From contig CAYOKT010000017.1 in NCBI GenBank assembly GCA_964404605.1, positions 1 through 40,425 of the forward strand: 40,425 bases of DNA, given 5' to 3'. The notes beneath the pieces were generated by a model. That model had not been told where the DNA came from. It worked only from the letters and a program-made list of their open reading frames with translations, and did no database searches. The stretch is from CAYOKT01 sp964404605. Its GTDB lineage: Bacteria; Electryoneota; Electryoneia; Electryoneales; Electryoneaceae. Each line of letters starts with the position of its first letter. The first letter of the stretch is position 1. The position numbers and the translations under genes were made by a program. Shown here piece by piece: positions 17,458 to 26,883 of the stretch.

Positions 17458-19284
17458 TTACTTCAAGAGCATCATCTTGCCGGTCAACTTCTGCCCGGCC
17501 GCTTCAACCTGGTAGAAGTAGGTGCCGCTGGACAGCTTCGCCGCATCGAAGAAGATTGCGTGGGAACCGGCGGAAAGCTTGTTCGTCGTCAGGCTCGCAA
17601 CCTGCTGACCCAACAGGTTGAACACGCGCAGCGTGACGACGGACGGCGTGGGCAGGTTGAAGGAGATGTTCGTGGCAGGGTTGAACGGGTTCGGGTAGTT
17701 GCCCTTCAGCGAGAAGTTCACCGGGATGACGGTGCTGAACCCGAGATCCCGCACGCCGAGGCGGTCGATCCACTCATCGAACCAGTCGCCGACGGTCCCG
17801 AAGGTGTCGACCACGGTCTGCTCGGTGACATCACGCTCCATGTGGAAGGAGTGGTTCGCGCCGACCGGACCCTCGTTGTCGAGGCCGTTGATGCCGAACT
17901 TGTAGATGACATCCAGCCCGGAGTCCTGGAGGAAGGTGAGAGTGACCGTGTAGATGGAGTCGCCCGCGGTCTCGTCCGGAGCCACGCCGTCATCATGCAG
18001 CTCGAACTCGGGGCCGAAGTCGTTCCAGGGCCACTCGTTCCACGGACCGGCGACGTAGAAGGCATCGATCGAGCCGATGCTCGCCGCGAAATCGGTATCC
18101 TCTTCGAAGCGGTAGTAGACGGCGCGGGTATCGAGCACGAACGTCAGATCGACATCCACATCCGGGCCGCCCTCGTTATCGCTGAAGAAGACGGGATCGA
18201 GGAAGAGCTCGACATAGCCGTTGCCACCCGGCGGGAAGTTGTCTTCCAGCCCCTGCATGGCATAGAAGGTCCGGTTGCCGCCCTGCGGCAGCTCTTCCCA
18301 GACCGGGGTGTCGGGATTCCCGCCGGTGTGAATGACGAACTTGTAGGGAACGATGACCGCAAGCTGGTCGAATTGCACGAAGCTGCTGTAGATATCCGTG
18401 CCCTGCTCGCGGACGAGCACCGGCGCGGTGTCCCCGCCCCAGTTGCCGATCGACTCATGACCGCCGCGAACGACGACCTGGTCGGCATCGGGATCGAAGT
18501 TCCCGTTAATGATCTGGACGCTCATGTCGACACGGAAGAGCACCTCGACATCGGTCGGGATGAGAACGATTTCCTGGTCGTCGAAGTACACGGGATCGAG
18601 CACCAGGTCGCCGCCATCAAGGGTGAACGAACGGTTGTCACGGCTCTCCCAGGTCTCGGTGGCGCCTTCGTCCGTGATCATCACGTACTTGAACCCGTAG
18701 GTGCCTTCGTCCATCTCCCAGGTGCCGGTGTAGACCGAGTCGCCGTCATCGTCGGTCAACGTCTCGGCGACACCGCTCCAGCCGTTGAAGTCACCGCGGA
18801 CGACGACGAAATCCCCCGCGTCCGGGTCGAAGGCACCGCTCTCCATCTGGACATCCATCCGGAGCTGGAAGGTGACGTTGTAGGATTCCACGATATGATC
18901 GAGGTCGTTGAAGTAGACCACGTCGAGGACCACGTCATCACCGGCGACGGTGAGTGAGCGGTTGTCGATGGCGGTTTCCCAGATGTCCGGCGAGGCATCA
19001 CCGGGGACGATGACGTACTTGAACCCGTAGGTGCCGTCGTCGATGGGGGTCGTCAGGGTGAAGATCATGTCGGCGTCATCGTCGGTGCATTGCAGGTCGG
19101 TCCCGGCCCAGCCGTTCATGTCTCCGCGGACGACTACGATGTCCCCCGCATCGGGATCGAAGTTCCCGAGCTGGTTCTGGATGTCCATGTTGACCTGGAA
19201 GGTCACGTTCGCGGCGAACGCCGAACCCGCGACCATCATCAGGAGCAACACGGTTACTCCAACCTTTTTCCAAGCTCTCATCAT
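17458..19284 (-). CDS. Surface starch-binding protein with four CBM-like repeats and a T9SS sorting domain
   Basis: A 608-aa secreted protein with no recognisable catalytic domain. The signal peptide ends SAFA at about residue 25. Four beta-sandwich repeats begin at about 27, 137, 247 and 378; the first three are spaced exactly 110 residues. Repeats 1 and 2 share FDPDAGD, VVVRGD(M/F)NGW and GTYGFKYV. Repeat 3 has the more CBM20-like GGHESIGNW, and repeat 4 has VAGPWNEW. Residues about 526-608 form the T9SS type A-like domain (GNYPNPFNPATNISF... KMMLLK). It may play the SusE/SusF role of holding glucan chains near the receptor. ATG 19284 or the adjacent ATG 19281 could be the start; AGGAG lies 4 or 7 bases upstream respectively. 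Confidence 0.85.
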   Translation of the reverse strand: MMRAWKKVGVTVLLLMMVAGSAFAANVTFQVNMDIQNQLGNFDPDAGDIVVVRGDMNGWAGTDLQCTDDDADMIFTLTTPIDDGTYGFKYVIVPGDASPDIWETAIDNRSLTVAGDDVVLDVVYFNDLDHIVESYNVTFQLRMDVQMESGAFDPDAGDFVVVRGDFNGWSGVAETLTDDDGDSVYTGTWEMDEGTYGFKYVMITDEGATETWESRDNRSFTLDGGDLVLDPVYFDDQEIVLIPTDVEVLFRVDMSVQIINGNFDPDADQVVVRGGHESIGNWGGDTAPVLVREQGTDIYSSFVQFDQLAVIVPYKFVIHTGGNPDTPVWEELPQGGNRTFYAMQGLEDNFPPGGNGYVELFLDPVFFSDNEGGPDVDVDLTFVLDTRAVYYRFEEDTDFAASIGSIDAFYVAGPWNEWPWNDFGPEFELHDDGVAPDETAGDSIYTVTLTFLQDSGLDVIYKFGINGLDNEGPVGANHSFHMERDVTEQTVVDTFGTVGDWFDEWIDRLGVRDLGFSTVIPVNFSLKGNYPNPFNPATNISFNLPTPSVVTLRVFNLLGQQVASLTTNKLSAGSHAIFFDAAKLSSGTYFYQVEAAGQKLTGKMMLLK

Positions 19285-19326
19285 GCTTCTCCTCTCTTTT
19301 TCCTTCTCCCTCTCCACAGGGTCAGG

Positions 19327-20376
19327 TTAAAACCGGAAGCTCAGGGAATACTTGTGCACATTCCCCAAGCGTTCAAAACTCTCGAACGCATAGTTGACGG
19401 ACATGACCACACCGCGCGCCGGGGTGAGGTTCAGTCCCGTGCCGAAGGTCATCCCGCCGCCGTTATCCTCGCGCACCAGGGAAAACCCGTTCTCGCTGTT
19501 CGGCTCTATTTTACGGAATCCCGCGCGGAGAAACACGGCTTCGCGGAAAGCATACTCTCCCCCGATGTTGACGAACTCCGAGTTGTCGTTGGGGACAACC
19601 CAGTCGAGGGCGAGGGTGAGCCGGTTTTCCCCCCGCTGAATCAGTTCGCCCGAAACCCCCACGCGCAGGGTCAGGGGAAGCTGCCAGTAGTCCGTGTCAA
19701 TGGTCGCCAGCACCTTGTCGTTGTTGCCGAACTTGGTGCCGTCCGAATCGTAGAAGATGAGCAGGTCATCGCCCTGGATCCGCATCGGGGTGCCGAAGTT
19801 CGAGATGTTCATCCCCAGCCGCCAGTCATGAAACGGGGTGATGAAGAGCGTCCCGATGTCGATCGCGATCCCCTGCGCCTTCTCGTTCCAGATGGTCTGG
19901 TAGATGTACTTGAAGGTGCCGCCGATGGAGAACTTGTCGTAGAACCGGTACCCGTAATGCAGCGCCGCGGCGACATCGTAACTGCGGAAATACAGCCCGG
20001 TGCCCTCCTGGTTCTTCTCGTTGGTCACCTCCATCTCGCCGACGTCGAGCAGGGTGACGGAGGTTCCCACCGTGCCGGCGCGGCCGAGGACGAACGCCAC
20101 GCCGAGATAATCGAACGACATGTCCGCCAGCCAGGTGCTGTGGACGAGAATCGCCTCCGACTGCTTCATCGCGGCCAGCCCGGCGGGATTCCAGTAGAGC
20201 GCATGGATATCATCCGCGATCGAGACGAACGCCCCGCCCATCGCCTGGGGCCGTGATCCGACCCCGATGGTCAGAAACGGCGCGGCGGTGGTGCCGACCT
20301 TGTTCTGCGCCCTGGCCGCGATGGGAAGCGCAAGCCCGAGCGCCAACAGCATTGCTACATGTCGCCAATCTCGCAT
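19327..20376 (-). CDS. PorV/PorQ family outer-membrane beta-barrel protein
   Basis: A 349-aa FadL-like outer-membrane protein. The signal peptide ends AARAQ at about residue 24. Diagnostic of the family is the N-terminal block GSRPQAMGGAFVSIADD followed by ALYWNPAGLA. The rest is alternating beta-strand sequence ending in aromatic SLSFRF, as barrels do. PorV shuttles or receives T9SS cargo at the outer membrane in Bacteroidetes; relatives are scattered beside individual secreted proteins in other FCB genomes. Here it sits between two T9SS cargo-like genes, so a dedicated export or anchoring role for them is plausible. GTG 20382 is an alternative start; no strong ribosome-binding site is seen for either. 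Confidence 0.85.
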   Translation of the reverse strand: MRDWRHVAMLLALGLALPIAARAQNKVGTTAAPFLTIGVGSRPQAMGGAFVSIADDIHALYWNPAGLAAMKQSEAILVHSTWLADMSFDYLGVAFVLGRAGTVGTSVTLLDVGEMEVTNEKNQEGTGLYFRSYDVAAALHYGYRFYDKFSIGGTFKYIYQTIWNEKAQGIAIDIGTLFITPFHDWRLGMNISNFGTPMRIQGDDLLIFYDSDGTKFGNNDKVLATIDTDYWQLPLTLRVGVSGELIQRGENRLTLALDWVVPNDNSEFVNIGGEYAFREAVFLRAGFRKIEPNSENGFSLVREDNGGGMTFGTGLNLTPARGVVMSVNYAFESFERLGNVHKYSLSFRF

Positions 20377-20391
20377 CGTCACACCCGCTGG

Positions 20392-23300
20392 TCACTTGAT
20401 CAGGGCGAATTTCCCGATATGCTCGCCATAGGGCGATTCCACATGGTAGATATACACGCCGTAGGCCACATCCAGCCCGTCCGTGGACCTCAGGTCCCAG
20501 GTTTCCGTACCGTCGAACAGGGCCTGGCTGCTGCTGACCGCGCCGGACATGTTGTGCTCGATCGTATCCACCAGCTCGCCGCGGACCGTGTAAATCCGGA
20601 TCGTGCAGCGGTCCGGGAGGTGGATGAAGTTGATGCGCCGCTCCCCCCGCCCGGAACTGTAGGGGTTCGGCGGCTCCTGGGTGCTGACCCCGAGGTAGGG
20701 GTTCGGGTAGACCTTGATCCGGCTCAGGTCCACCTTGTTCCGGTTCAGGCTCGCCGCTTCGGTCGTGAACTCGTACCTGTCGCCCTCGGCGAAGGGCTTG
20801 TACATGGTCAGAATGAGGGTATCACCCGCCTGGGGCTCGTAGATCTGCCCGTTATCCTCCTGGCTCTCGAAGTAGACCGACCAGGTTTTCAACGTGTCGA
20901 GGCTGCCGTCCGGGAGCGTCCGTTCATAGAAGAACATGATCTCCGTCTTGTCGTGAATCCGGCCGTCCGGGTTGGTCTCCGAACCATAGACCAGCATCGG
21001 CGATTCGCCGGTGCGCAGATCCTCGACGGTGAAGTAGAGGTCGGTCGCATGGTATTCCAAATGGTCGTACGGCGGGAAGGGCAGGGAATAGGATTCATAG
21101 TCGATGGAGCGGCCGCTCACATCGTCCGTGAAGACGATCCGGTAATCGGTGATCAGGGTGTCCCCGAAGAAATAGTACAGGGGCTTGAAGATCTGACCGA
21201 AGGTGAACCTGAGCAGTGAATCGGCGCCCACGGCCCGGTCGGTGTGATACCCCGAGAGTTGGGGGATGTACCGGCTGGGATCGCGCGGGTTCAACAGGTA
21301 CAGGCGCAAACCGTCGAACACGGGAGTCTCGACGCTCTCGAAATACCGCCAGGTTTCGAAGCTGCCGGGCGCCAGCCCGTACAGCGAGTCGAAGTAGCTG
21401 TCATAGAGATCGAGCACGGCCCGCTCATCGCCCGCGATCATCGTGTCGCCCTGCACCACGGTTACGGAGTCGTCCGCGCCCTGCATCCGGTAGACGTTGA
21501 ACTTGCGGGCGATGTTGGCGTCGTCGGCATCGCTGAACCGGACCCGGTACCGGGCCCCGTTCAGCACATCGCGCGGGTCGACGACCTCGGTGTAGATCAG
21601 CGAGCTGGTGCGCCCCTCGATCTGGGTCGCCGAGCCGGCCACCGCGGGGGTGTAGCCCGCGGCGGGGACGCCGGGAACGATGACCACGGTGTTCACGTCC
21701 GTGGTCACATTGCCGCCCTCATCGACGACGACGAACTTCGAGGTCTCGGAGGGGAAGAAGAAGAGCGTCTCGCCGTCCACGACCTCGTTCAACCCGTGGT
21801 CGTAGGAGGTGACCGCGTAGTAGTAGGTCTGGCCGTTCTCGACGGTGGTGTCCCGCCAGACGTGCTGGAGGCCGGTGTCCTCGCCGAGGAAGAAGAGGGC
21901 GCCGTTCACATCGACCTCGAAGAAGCCGCTGATCCCGTCCTTCTTGTCGAACACCGCGATGGGCTGGTGGAACACGGTGCGCCCGAGACCATCGGTGATG
22001 ACGTAGTTTTCGAGGAAACCGGGGTCCGTCGCCCGATAGATCTTGTAGCCCTCGAAGTCCTCCTGGTAGCCTTCCGGCATGCTGCGGTCGATGGAGCGCT
22101 CGGCGGCATCATCCCAGTAGAGGGTGACCACGCCGTCCCCGGCCACCGCCGTCACATTCGGCTTCTCGGGAGGACGCGCGAAGTTGTAGTTGCTGTTGTA
22201 GATCTGCTGGACGGTCTGCTTGTTGTCGAGGACATCCTGCAGGTCCTCCCCGAAGAAGAGGGCGATGGAGAAGCGCTGGGTTTTGCCCTTCGGCAGGGGG
22301 AAGTACCCGCTCCCATAGGTGAAGTCGCCGTCCATCGGCTGGTTGGGAACGACACTGATGTTGCCGGGCCGCAGCCGGCCCCACAGGTCCGCGTCGTTCT
22401 TCAGCCGGAACTCGCCGAACTGGAAATAGTCGAAGGCGGTCAGCCCGATCTGGTCCGACTCGTCGATGTCGGTCTTGTCGAAATTCGGTTCCCCGAAGGT
22501 GGGCAGGCCGTCGCCCTCGCCCGCATCCCCGGTGCCCGCGGCGCCGTCGAACCCGACGTCATCCGCCTGCGGATCCCAGTCACCGTCGTTGTCGATGCCG
22601 TCATCGCGCGCTTCGTCGATCATCGGGTCGTCCACGCCGCGACCGGTGAGGTAATCCTTGTACTTCTTCCCCACGTGGTCGAGGCGCTTGCCGTTCACCG
22701 GCTGGCCGTACCGCTCGTCGATCAGGCCGTTGAAGTTGTCGTCGAAGTTGTTCGCGTCGAACTCCCAGTACCGCTTCCCGGCCTCCACGGTGATCGTCCG
22801 GCCCTGGTAGGGAAACTCGATGACGCCGGATTCCGGCATGGTGACGACGCTGCGCTGGTAGGTGTCGTAATCGATGGTGACCAGCCGGTCGCCGACGTTG
22901 TAGACAACGCCCGCGCCATGCTGCGTGGTGTCGTTCAGGATCGGGTAGTACATCCAGTCGTACAGTTGTTGTGCTTCGAGGACGGGGCTGGAAGGATCCG
23001 GGCTGTCGCCGTCGTTGTCGATCCCGTCGAAGGGGTTGCCGGGGGACTCGAGGAAGGCGTAGCCGATGTAGCCGACGTTGATCCCCCGCTCCGGGTTCAC
23101 CGGCACCCACCCGGCCATCCCCTGGTTATCGTTGTCCCAGGAGTAGGTGATGTCGTTGTCCGGGTCAAAGAAGGCGAGGTCGTCCTGCGTGTCGCCCCGC
23201 CCCCCGGCAAGGGTGCCGACCACCATCCCGAAGACCACCTTGTTGTAGTCGTAGTCGCTGATGTTGGTGATCTCGAAGTGCTGGACGAACACATCCTCCG

Positions 23301-24048
23301 CGAGGAAATTGGACCACTGGAAACCGCGCACGCCGACGCGGATCCCGACACCGCCGCGCGATGTGTCCGCCGCGACGGGGTAGTAGGTGGTGTCGCCGAT
23401 GACGTTCCCCTCCTCGTCGACGAGGGGACGCACGCGGAACTCGCGGTCCATGTTGTCGTCCATCTCGTAGAAGGACTCCTGGTCCGCGTTGGTCACGTCC
23501 TTGCCGAAGTACCCGTTCCATTTCCCCGGCCACCCGGGGTCCAGATCGTCGCGCTGCCAGAGCACATCACGGGGATCGTTGAAATACCGGTCCGGCCAGA
23601 ACTCGGGCCAGGTGGACTCGTCCTGGCTCATCGCGACCATCCCCGGCTTACCGGACCCCTCCACCGGCGGGGCGCCGAAGCCCATCAACGGCTCGAATCC
23701 CCAGTGGACACCGGAGGGACTGATGTCCTCGTTGCCGCGGGGCGAAAGGGTGGTGATCACGGTGTGGATCGTGTCCCCGTTGGGATGGACGTATTCCACC
23801 CCGACGAGAATGGTCACATCCCCGACATAGTCATCCCCCGTGCCGCCCGGCCATTCGCCGGAGGGGAAGTCGGGCGAGCCCACGAGCCCGTAGTTGAAGA
23901 AGACGGTCCAGATCTTGTTGCCGTTGTGGATCCCCTGGTAGTGGTACGCCGGGTCGCCCTTGTAGTCTTTCAGCTCCTGGGCGATGCCGGCCGTCGCCGC
24001 CAGCAGGGACCCCACCAGCAGGATTGTCATGCGGAGCCTGGTTTTCAT
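20392..24048 (-). CDS. Very large T9SS-type surface protein of unknown function
   Basis: About 1218 aa with a signal peptide (LLVGSLLAATAGIAQ). I do not recognise the N-terminal 650 residues. They are rich in Asp/Asn/Gly loops such as GIDNDGDSPDP and GIDNDGDWDP, reminiscent of calcium-binding thrombospondin-3-like loops. A fibronectin-III-like segment lies in the middle (PNVTAVAGDGVVTLYWDD to YYYAVTSYDHGL). The C-terminus (KVYPNPYLG... YGVYIYHVES... FALIK) matches the FlgD/T9SS sorting style. It lies between the TonB receptor and PorV genes, where a SusD-like partner would be in a Bacteroidetes locus, but it shows no SusD helices. The start is uncertain: ATG 24048 gives a normal signal peptide; ATG 24102, 15 bases after the receptor stop, would add 18 residues. 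Confidence 0.75.
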   Translation of the reverse strand: MKTRLRMTILLVGSLLAATAGIAQELKDYKGDPAYHYQGIHNGNKIWTVFFNYGLVGSPDFPSGEWPGGTGDDYVGDVTILVGVEYVHPNGDTIHTVITTLSPRGNEDISPSGVHWGFEPLMGFGAPPVEGSGKPGMVAMSQDESTWPEFWPDRYFNDPRDVLWQRDDLDPGWPGKWNGYFGKDVTNADQESFYEMDDNMDREFRVRPLVDEEGNVIGDTTYYPVAADTSRGGVGIRVGVRGFQWSNFLAEDVFVQHFEITNISDYDYNKVVFGMVVGTLAGGRGDTQDDLAFFDPDNDITYSWDNDNQGMAGWVPVNPERGINVGYIGYAFLESPGNPFDGIDNDGDSPDPSSPVLEAQQLYDWMYYPILNDTTQHGAGVVYNVGDRLVTIDYDTYQRSVVTMPESGVIEFPYQGRTITVEAGKRYWEFDANNFDDNFNGLIDERYGQPVNGKRLDHVGKKYKDYLTGRGVDDPMIDEARDDGIDNDGDWDPQADDVGFDGAAGTGDAGEGDGLPTFGEPNFDKTDIDESDQIGLTAFDYFQFGEFRLKNDADLWGRLRPGNISVVPNQPMDGDFTYGSGYFPLPKGKTQRFSIALFFGEDLQDVLDNKQTVQQIYNSNYNFARPPEKPNVTAVAGDGVVTLYWDDAAERSIDRSMPEGYQEDFEGYKIYRATDPGFLENYVITDGLGRTVFHQPIAVFDKKDGISGFFEVDVNGALFFLGEDTGLQHVWRDTTVENGQTYYYAVTSYDHGLNEVVDGETLFFFPSETSKFVVVDEGGNVTTDVNTVVIVPGVPAAGYTPAVAGSATQIEGRTSSLIYTEVVDPRDVLNGARYRVRFSDADDANIARKFNVYRMQGADDSVTVVQGDTMIAGDERAVLDLYDSYFDSLYGLAPGSFETWRYFESVETPVFDGLRLYLLNPRDPSRYIPQLSGYHTDRAVGADSLLRFTFGQIFKPLYYFFGDTLITDYRIVFTDDVSGRSIDYESYSLPFPPYDHLEYHATDLYFTVEDLRTGESPMLVYGSETNPDGRIHDKTEIMFFYERTLPDGSLDTLKTWSVYFESQEDNGQIYEPQAGDTLILTMYKPFAEGDRYEFTTEAASLNRNKVDLSRIKVYPNPYLGVSTQEPPNPYSSGRGERRINFIHLPDRCTIRIYTVRGELVDTIEHNMSGAVSSSQALFDGTETWDLRSTDGLDVAYGVYIYHVESPYGEHIGKFALIK

Positions 24049-24117
24049 CGTCGACTGCGCCCTCGCCGTTCCGTTGGAACCTTTTCGCATCATGCCGGAC
24101 ATCCCATCGAAGGTGGA

Positions 24118-26883
24118 TCAGAAAACGAACGACAGCCCCACCCGCACCTCGCGCGGCCGTGAATAGTACTCCGGATGGGTGAACACTTCATGGAACGTGT
24201 TGATGTACGGGATCTCCTGGTTGCGCCGGTTCGTCTCATCCAGCGTGTAGGTTGCCCGTCCGGTGTCCTTGAAGACGTCGTTCTCGTTCAGACGGTCGAA
24301 GACGTTGCGGACCATCAGTTCGAGACGAAGTTGATACCCTTGTTTCGCGAAGAGGGGCAACACCTTGAAGGCGTTCAGGTCCAGGTTGATGTAGGACGGT
24401 TTACGGCCGTCGTTCTCGAACGTGGTCTGGATCTGCGCGCCGGGGATGTTGCTCCGGTCCCTCGTGAAGGGCAATCCGCTTCCGAGGGTGCCGATGAACG
24501 AGACGCCGAAGTTGTTCGGGATGACATAGTTCACATTCACATTCAGCGTGTGGCGGCGGTCCCAGTCGAGGGGCAGGAGCTGCTTGACCGGCTCCTTGTT
24601 CCCCTTGGCCGCGTTGAAGGCGTCCGACGGGTCGGAGGCGTTCCCCTGGGCCACCTGGAAGGTGTAGTCGATACTCGCGCTGATGTTGTTGGAATACCGC
24701 TTGTCGAGCGTGAGGACGAATCCCCTCACCTCGCCGAAATCACGGTTGGTGTACTGGAAATACAACTTGCCGGCATCATAGGTCCGGATCAGCTTGTCCG
24801 AAGAGGTAAGGTACCGGATATCGCGCTGGAAGATGCTGATGCTCAACGCCAGGTCTTCGGTCAATCCCTGCTGCAGGCCGAACTCATAGGAGATGGTCTT
24901 CTCAGGTTCGAGATCGGCGTTTCCGATCAGGGTCTTGGTCGCGGTCCCGGGATCGAGTTCGAACTCGGGGTTCGTGTAGAGGCTCTCGTACTTGGGCCTC
25001 TGGAAGAAGTGACCATAGGCGAAGTGGAGAACACCCGTCGGGGAGATCGGGTACCCGATCCCGATTCTCGGTGAGAACTGCATCTTCGCAGAAGGATCCT
25101 TGTACCAGTAGGTCAACCGTTTCTCCAGCGGGTCATCCCGGTGAGCGGGGAGAATCGGGTTGTAGACGTTCGGATCCTGCGGATCGGCAAGCACCTTCCC
25201 GTCCGGCTGGAAATAATCGAAGCGCACGCCCAGGTTCAGGATGACGTTCTTCAGTTCGATCTTGTCCTGGGCGTAGAGGGCGAAGTCATAGGGATTGTAC
25301 AGATACTGATCGTGGTTCAAGCCGGTGGGATCCTCGATGATCGGCTTGAACACGAGCGGCCTGGGCTCCGACGGCGGCGTGTCCGGCTGAACGAAATTCT
25401 CGTCGTGAATGATGTTCAACTGGTCGAAGAAGATGGTATTGTAGGAGAGGCTGAAGCCGGTGACGAGGAAGTGAACGGAATTGACCTGCCAGGACAGCTT
25501 GGACTGGAAGGTGTGGGTGTTCGTCCAGCGGCGGAAGTTCTCCATCTTCGTGCCGCCGACCTTGAGAGTGAAGGGCGGATTGATCTCGAGGTAGAGGGGG
25601 TTGACATACCCGGGGTCGTAAGGATCCTCGAAGACGTAATGATGGTACTCGGTGAAGGTGTTCGAATACCCCGACTCGAGGAACATCGCCTGGTTGATCC
25701 CCCAGGTGAGCCTCGCGATGTTGGTCCTGCTGCTGCGGTGGCGTTTCAGGTCTCCGTCCGGGATAAACTGGTAATCGTGGTCATAATCCTTGTAGTCGCG
25801 ATCGTCCCACAGGGAGGAGAGGTTGACCTTGATCGATGAGGAGGGATGGTACGTGACCTTGCCGTAGAGGTAGAGATTCCTGTCCGGGTTCATCGGGACG
25901 GCGGCGCTGTCCCCGAAGTTCGGGACCAGCTCGAGGATCGTACCGGACTCGACGACCACCGGGTGCTCGAGACCCCAGCGGCGCTGGCCGTACATCCACC
26001 CCTGGCTGTCCTCCAGCCTTCCATTGAGGAAAAAGGTCAGGTTCCTGGTGAACGGAACCGGACCGGAGACGCTTCCCTCGTAGTTCTGGATCGCCAGGGG
26101 TGAGAGATCATCGATGTTGTAGAAGATGTCGTCATGGGTGCTCAGGAAGTCCCCGCCCTGGACGATCAGCCTGCCATGGTAGCTTTCGCCGCCCTCCTTC
26201 GAGACGAGGTTGACCACGCCGGACATCGCCTGCCCATACTCCGCGTTGAAGGTCCCGGTGATGACCTGCAATTCCTGGACGACGCCCTGGTTGACGATGG
26301 TGGCCTGGGTGTTGTCGTAGGTGTCCACGATGGGGACACCATCGAGCATGTAGACGACCTCGCCGGACCGCCCGCCGCGGAAGTGGCCGTCCACCACCCC
26401 CGCCTGCACGTCGACCGCCTCCTGCACGCGGGTCACCGGCATCACCTGGAGATCCTCGCCGGCCACCGTCGAGGTGGCGAAGGTCCGGTCCACCTCGATA
26501 ATCGGGCGCTTGGCGACAAACTCGACCACCTCACCCTGGATCACGGTGGACTGCATCTGGACATCGATCCGGGTCGTCTGGTCGACGATGACCTTGACCC
26601 CGGTGATACGTTGCTGCTGGTAGCCGACGGCTGAGACACGGAGGACATGAGTGCCGGGAGGGACATTGATGATGTAGTAGAAACCATCCAGATCGGTCGC
26701 GCTGCCCAAGTGGGTTCCTTCGAGAACAACGTTCACACCGAAGAGGGGGTCACCGCTGGAGGCATCGACCACGGTTCCGACGATCTTGCCGGCCGTTCCC
26801 GCGAAGCTCGAAGAGACCGGTGCCAGGACGATGAAGAACAGCACCACGGCGCGCATCAGTCGAGCGAGTATCATCTTACTCAT
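24118..26883 (-). CDS. TonB-dependent outer-membrane receptor with CarboxypepD-regulatory N-terminal domain
   Basis: A 921-aa outer-membrane transporter. The signal peptide ends SSSFAG at about residue 29. A carboxypeptidase-regulatory-like domain spans about 33-115 (KIVGTVVDASSGDPLFGVNV, DGFYYIINVPPG). The plug domain spans about 125-235 (GGRSGEVVYMLDGVPI, NAEYGQAMSGVVNLVSKEGG). The remaining beta-barrel ends in VRVGLSFVF. It imports a substrate using TonB energy; in this locus alpha-glucan oligosaccharides are the likely cargo, as for SusC, although the family also takes peptides and metal complexes. It is the first gene of the block. ATG 26883 (GGAG 3 bases upstream) is preferred over GTG 26895. 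Confidence 0.88.
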   Translation of the reverse strand: MSKMILARLMRAVVLFFIVLAPVSSSFAGTAGKIVGTVVDASSGDPLFGVNVVLEGTHLGSATDLDGFYYIINVPPGTHVLRVSAVGYQQQRITGVKVIVDQTTRIDVQMQSTVIQGEVVEFVAKRPIIEVDRTFATSTVAGEDLQVMPVTRVQEAVDVQAGVVDGHFRGGRSGEVVYMLDGVPIVDTYDNTQATIVNQGVVQELQVITGTFNAEYGQAMSGVVNLVSKEGGESYHGRLIVQGGDFLSTHDDIFYNIDDLSPLAIQNYEGSVSGPVPFTRNLTFFLNGRLEDSQGWMYGQRRWGLEHPVVVESGTILELVPNFGDSAAVPMNPDRNLYLYGKVTYHPSSSIKVNLSSLWDDRDYKDYDHDYQFIPDGDLKRHRSSRTNIARLTWGINQAMFLESGYSNTFTEYHHYVFEDPYDPGYVNPLYLEINPPFTLKVGGTKMENFRRWTNTHTFQSKLSWQVNSVHFLVTGFSLSYNTIFFDQLNIIHDENFVQPDTPPSEPRPLVFKPIIEDPTGLNHDQYLYNPYDFALYAQDKIELKNVILNLGVRFDYFQPDGKVLADPQDPNVYNPILPAHRDDPLEKRLTYWYKDPSAKMQFSPRIGIGYPISPTGVLHFAYGHFFQRPKYESLYTNPEFELDPGTATKTLIGNADLEPEKTISYEFGLQQGLTEDLALSISIFQRDIRYLTSSDKLIRTYDAGKLYFQYTNRDFGEVRGFVLTLDKRYSNNISASIDYTFQVAQGNASDPSDAFNAAKGNKEPVKQLLPLDWDRRHTLNVNVNYVIPNNFGVSFIGTLGSGLPFTRDRSNIPGAQIQTTFENDGRKPSYINLDLNAFKVLPLFAKQGYQLRLELMVRNVFDRLNENDVFKDTGRATYTLDETNRRNQEIPYINTFHEVFTHPEYYSRPREVRVGLSFVF

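Noticed and set aside
20392..24048. SusD-like identity for the large surface protein
   Set aside because: The sequence is beta-rich with acidic loops and a sorting tail; no lipobox and no helical TPR-like pattern typical of SusD.
21244..24162. A 972-codon plus-strand open frame
   Set aside because: Mirror of the large surface protein; low-complexity Val/Asp/Gly/His sequence typical of a GC-rich complement.
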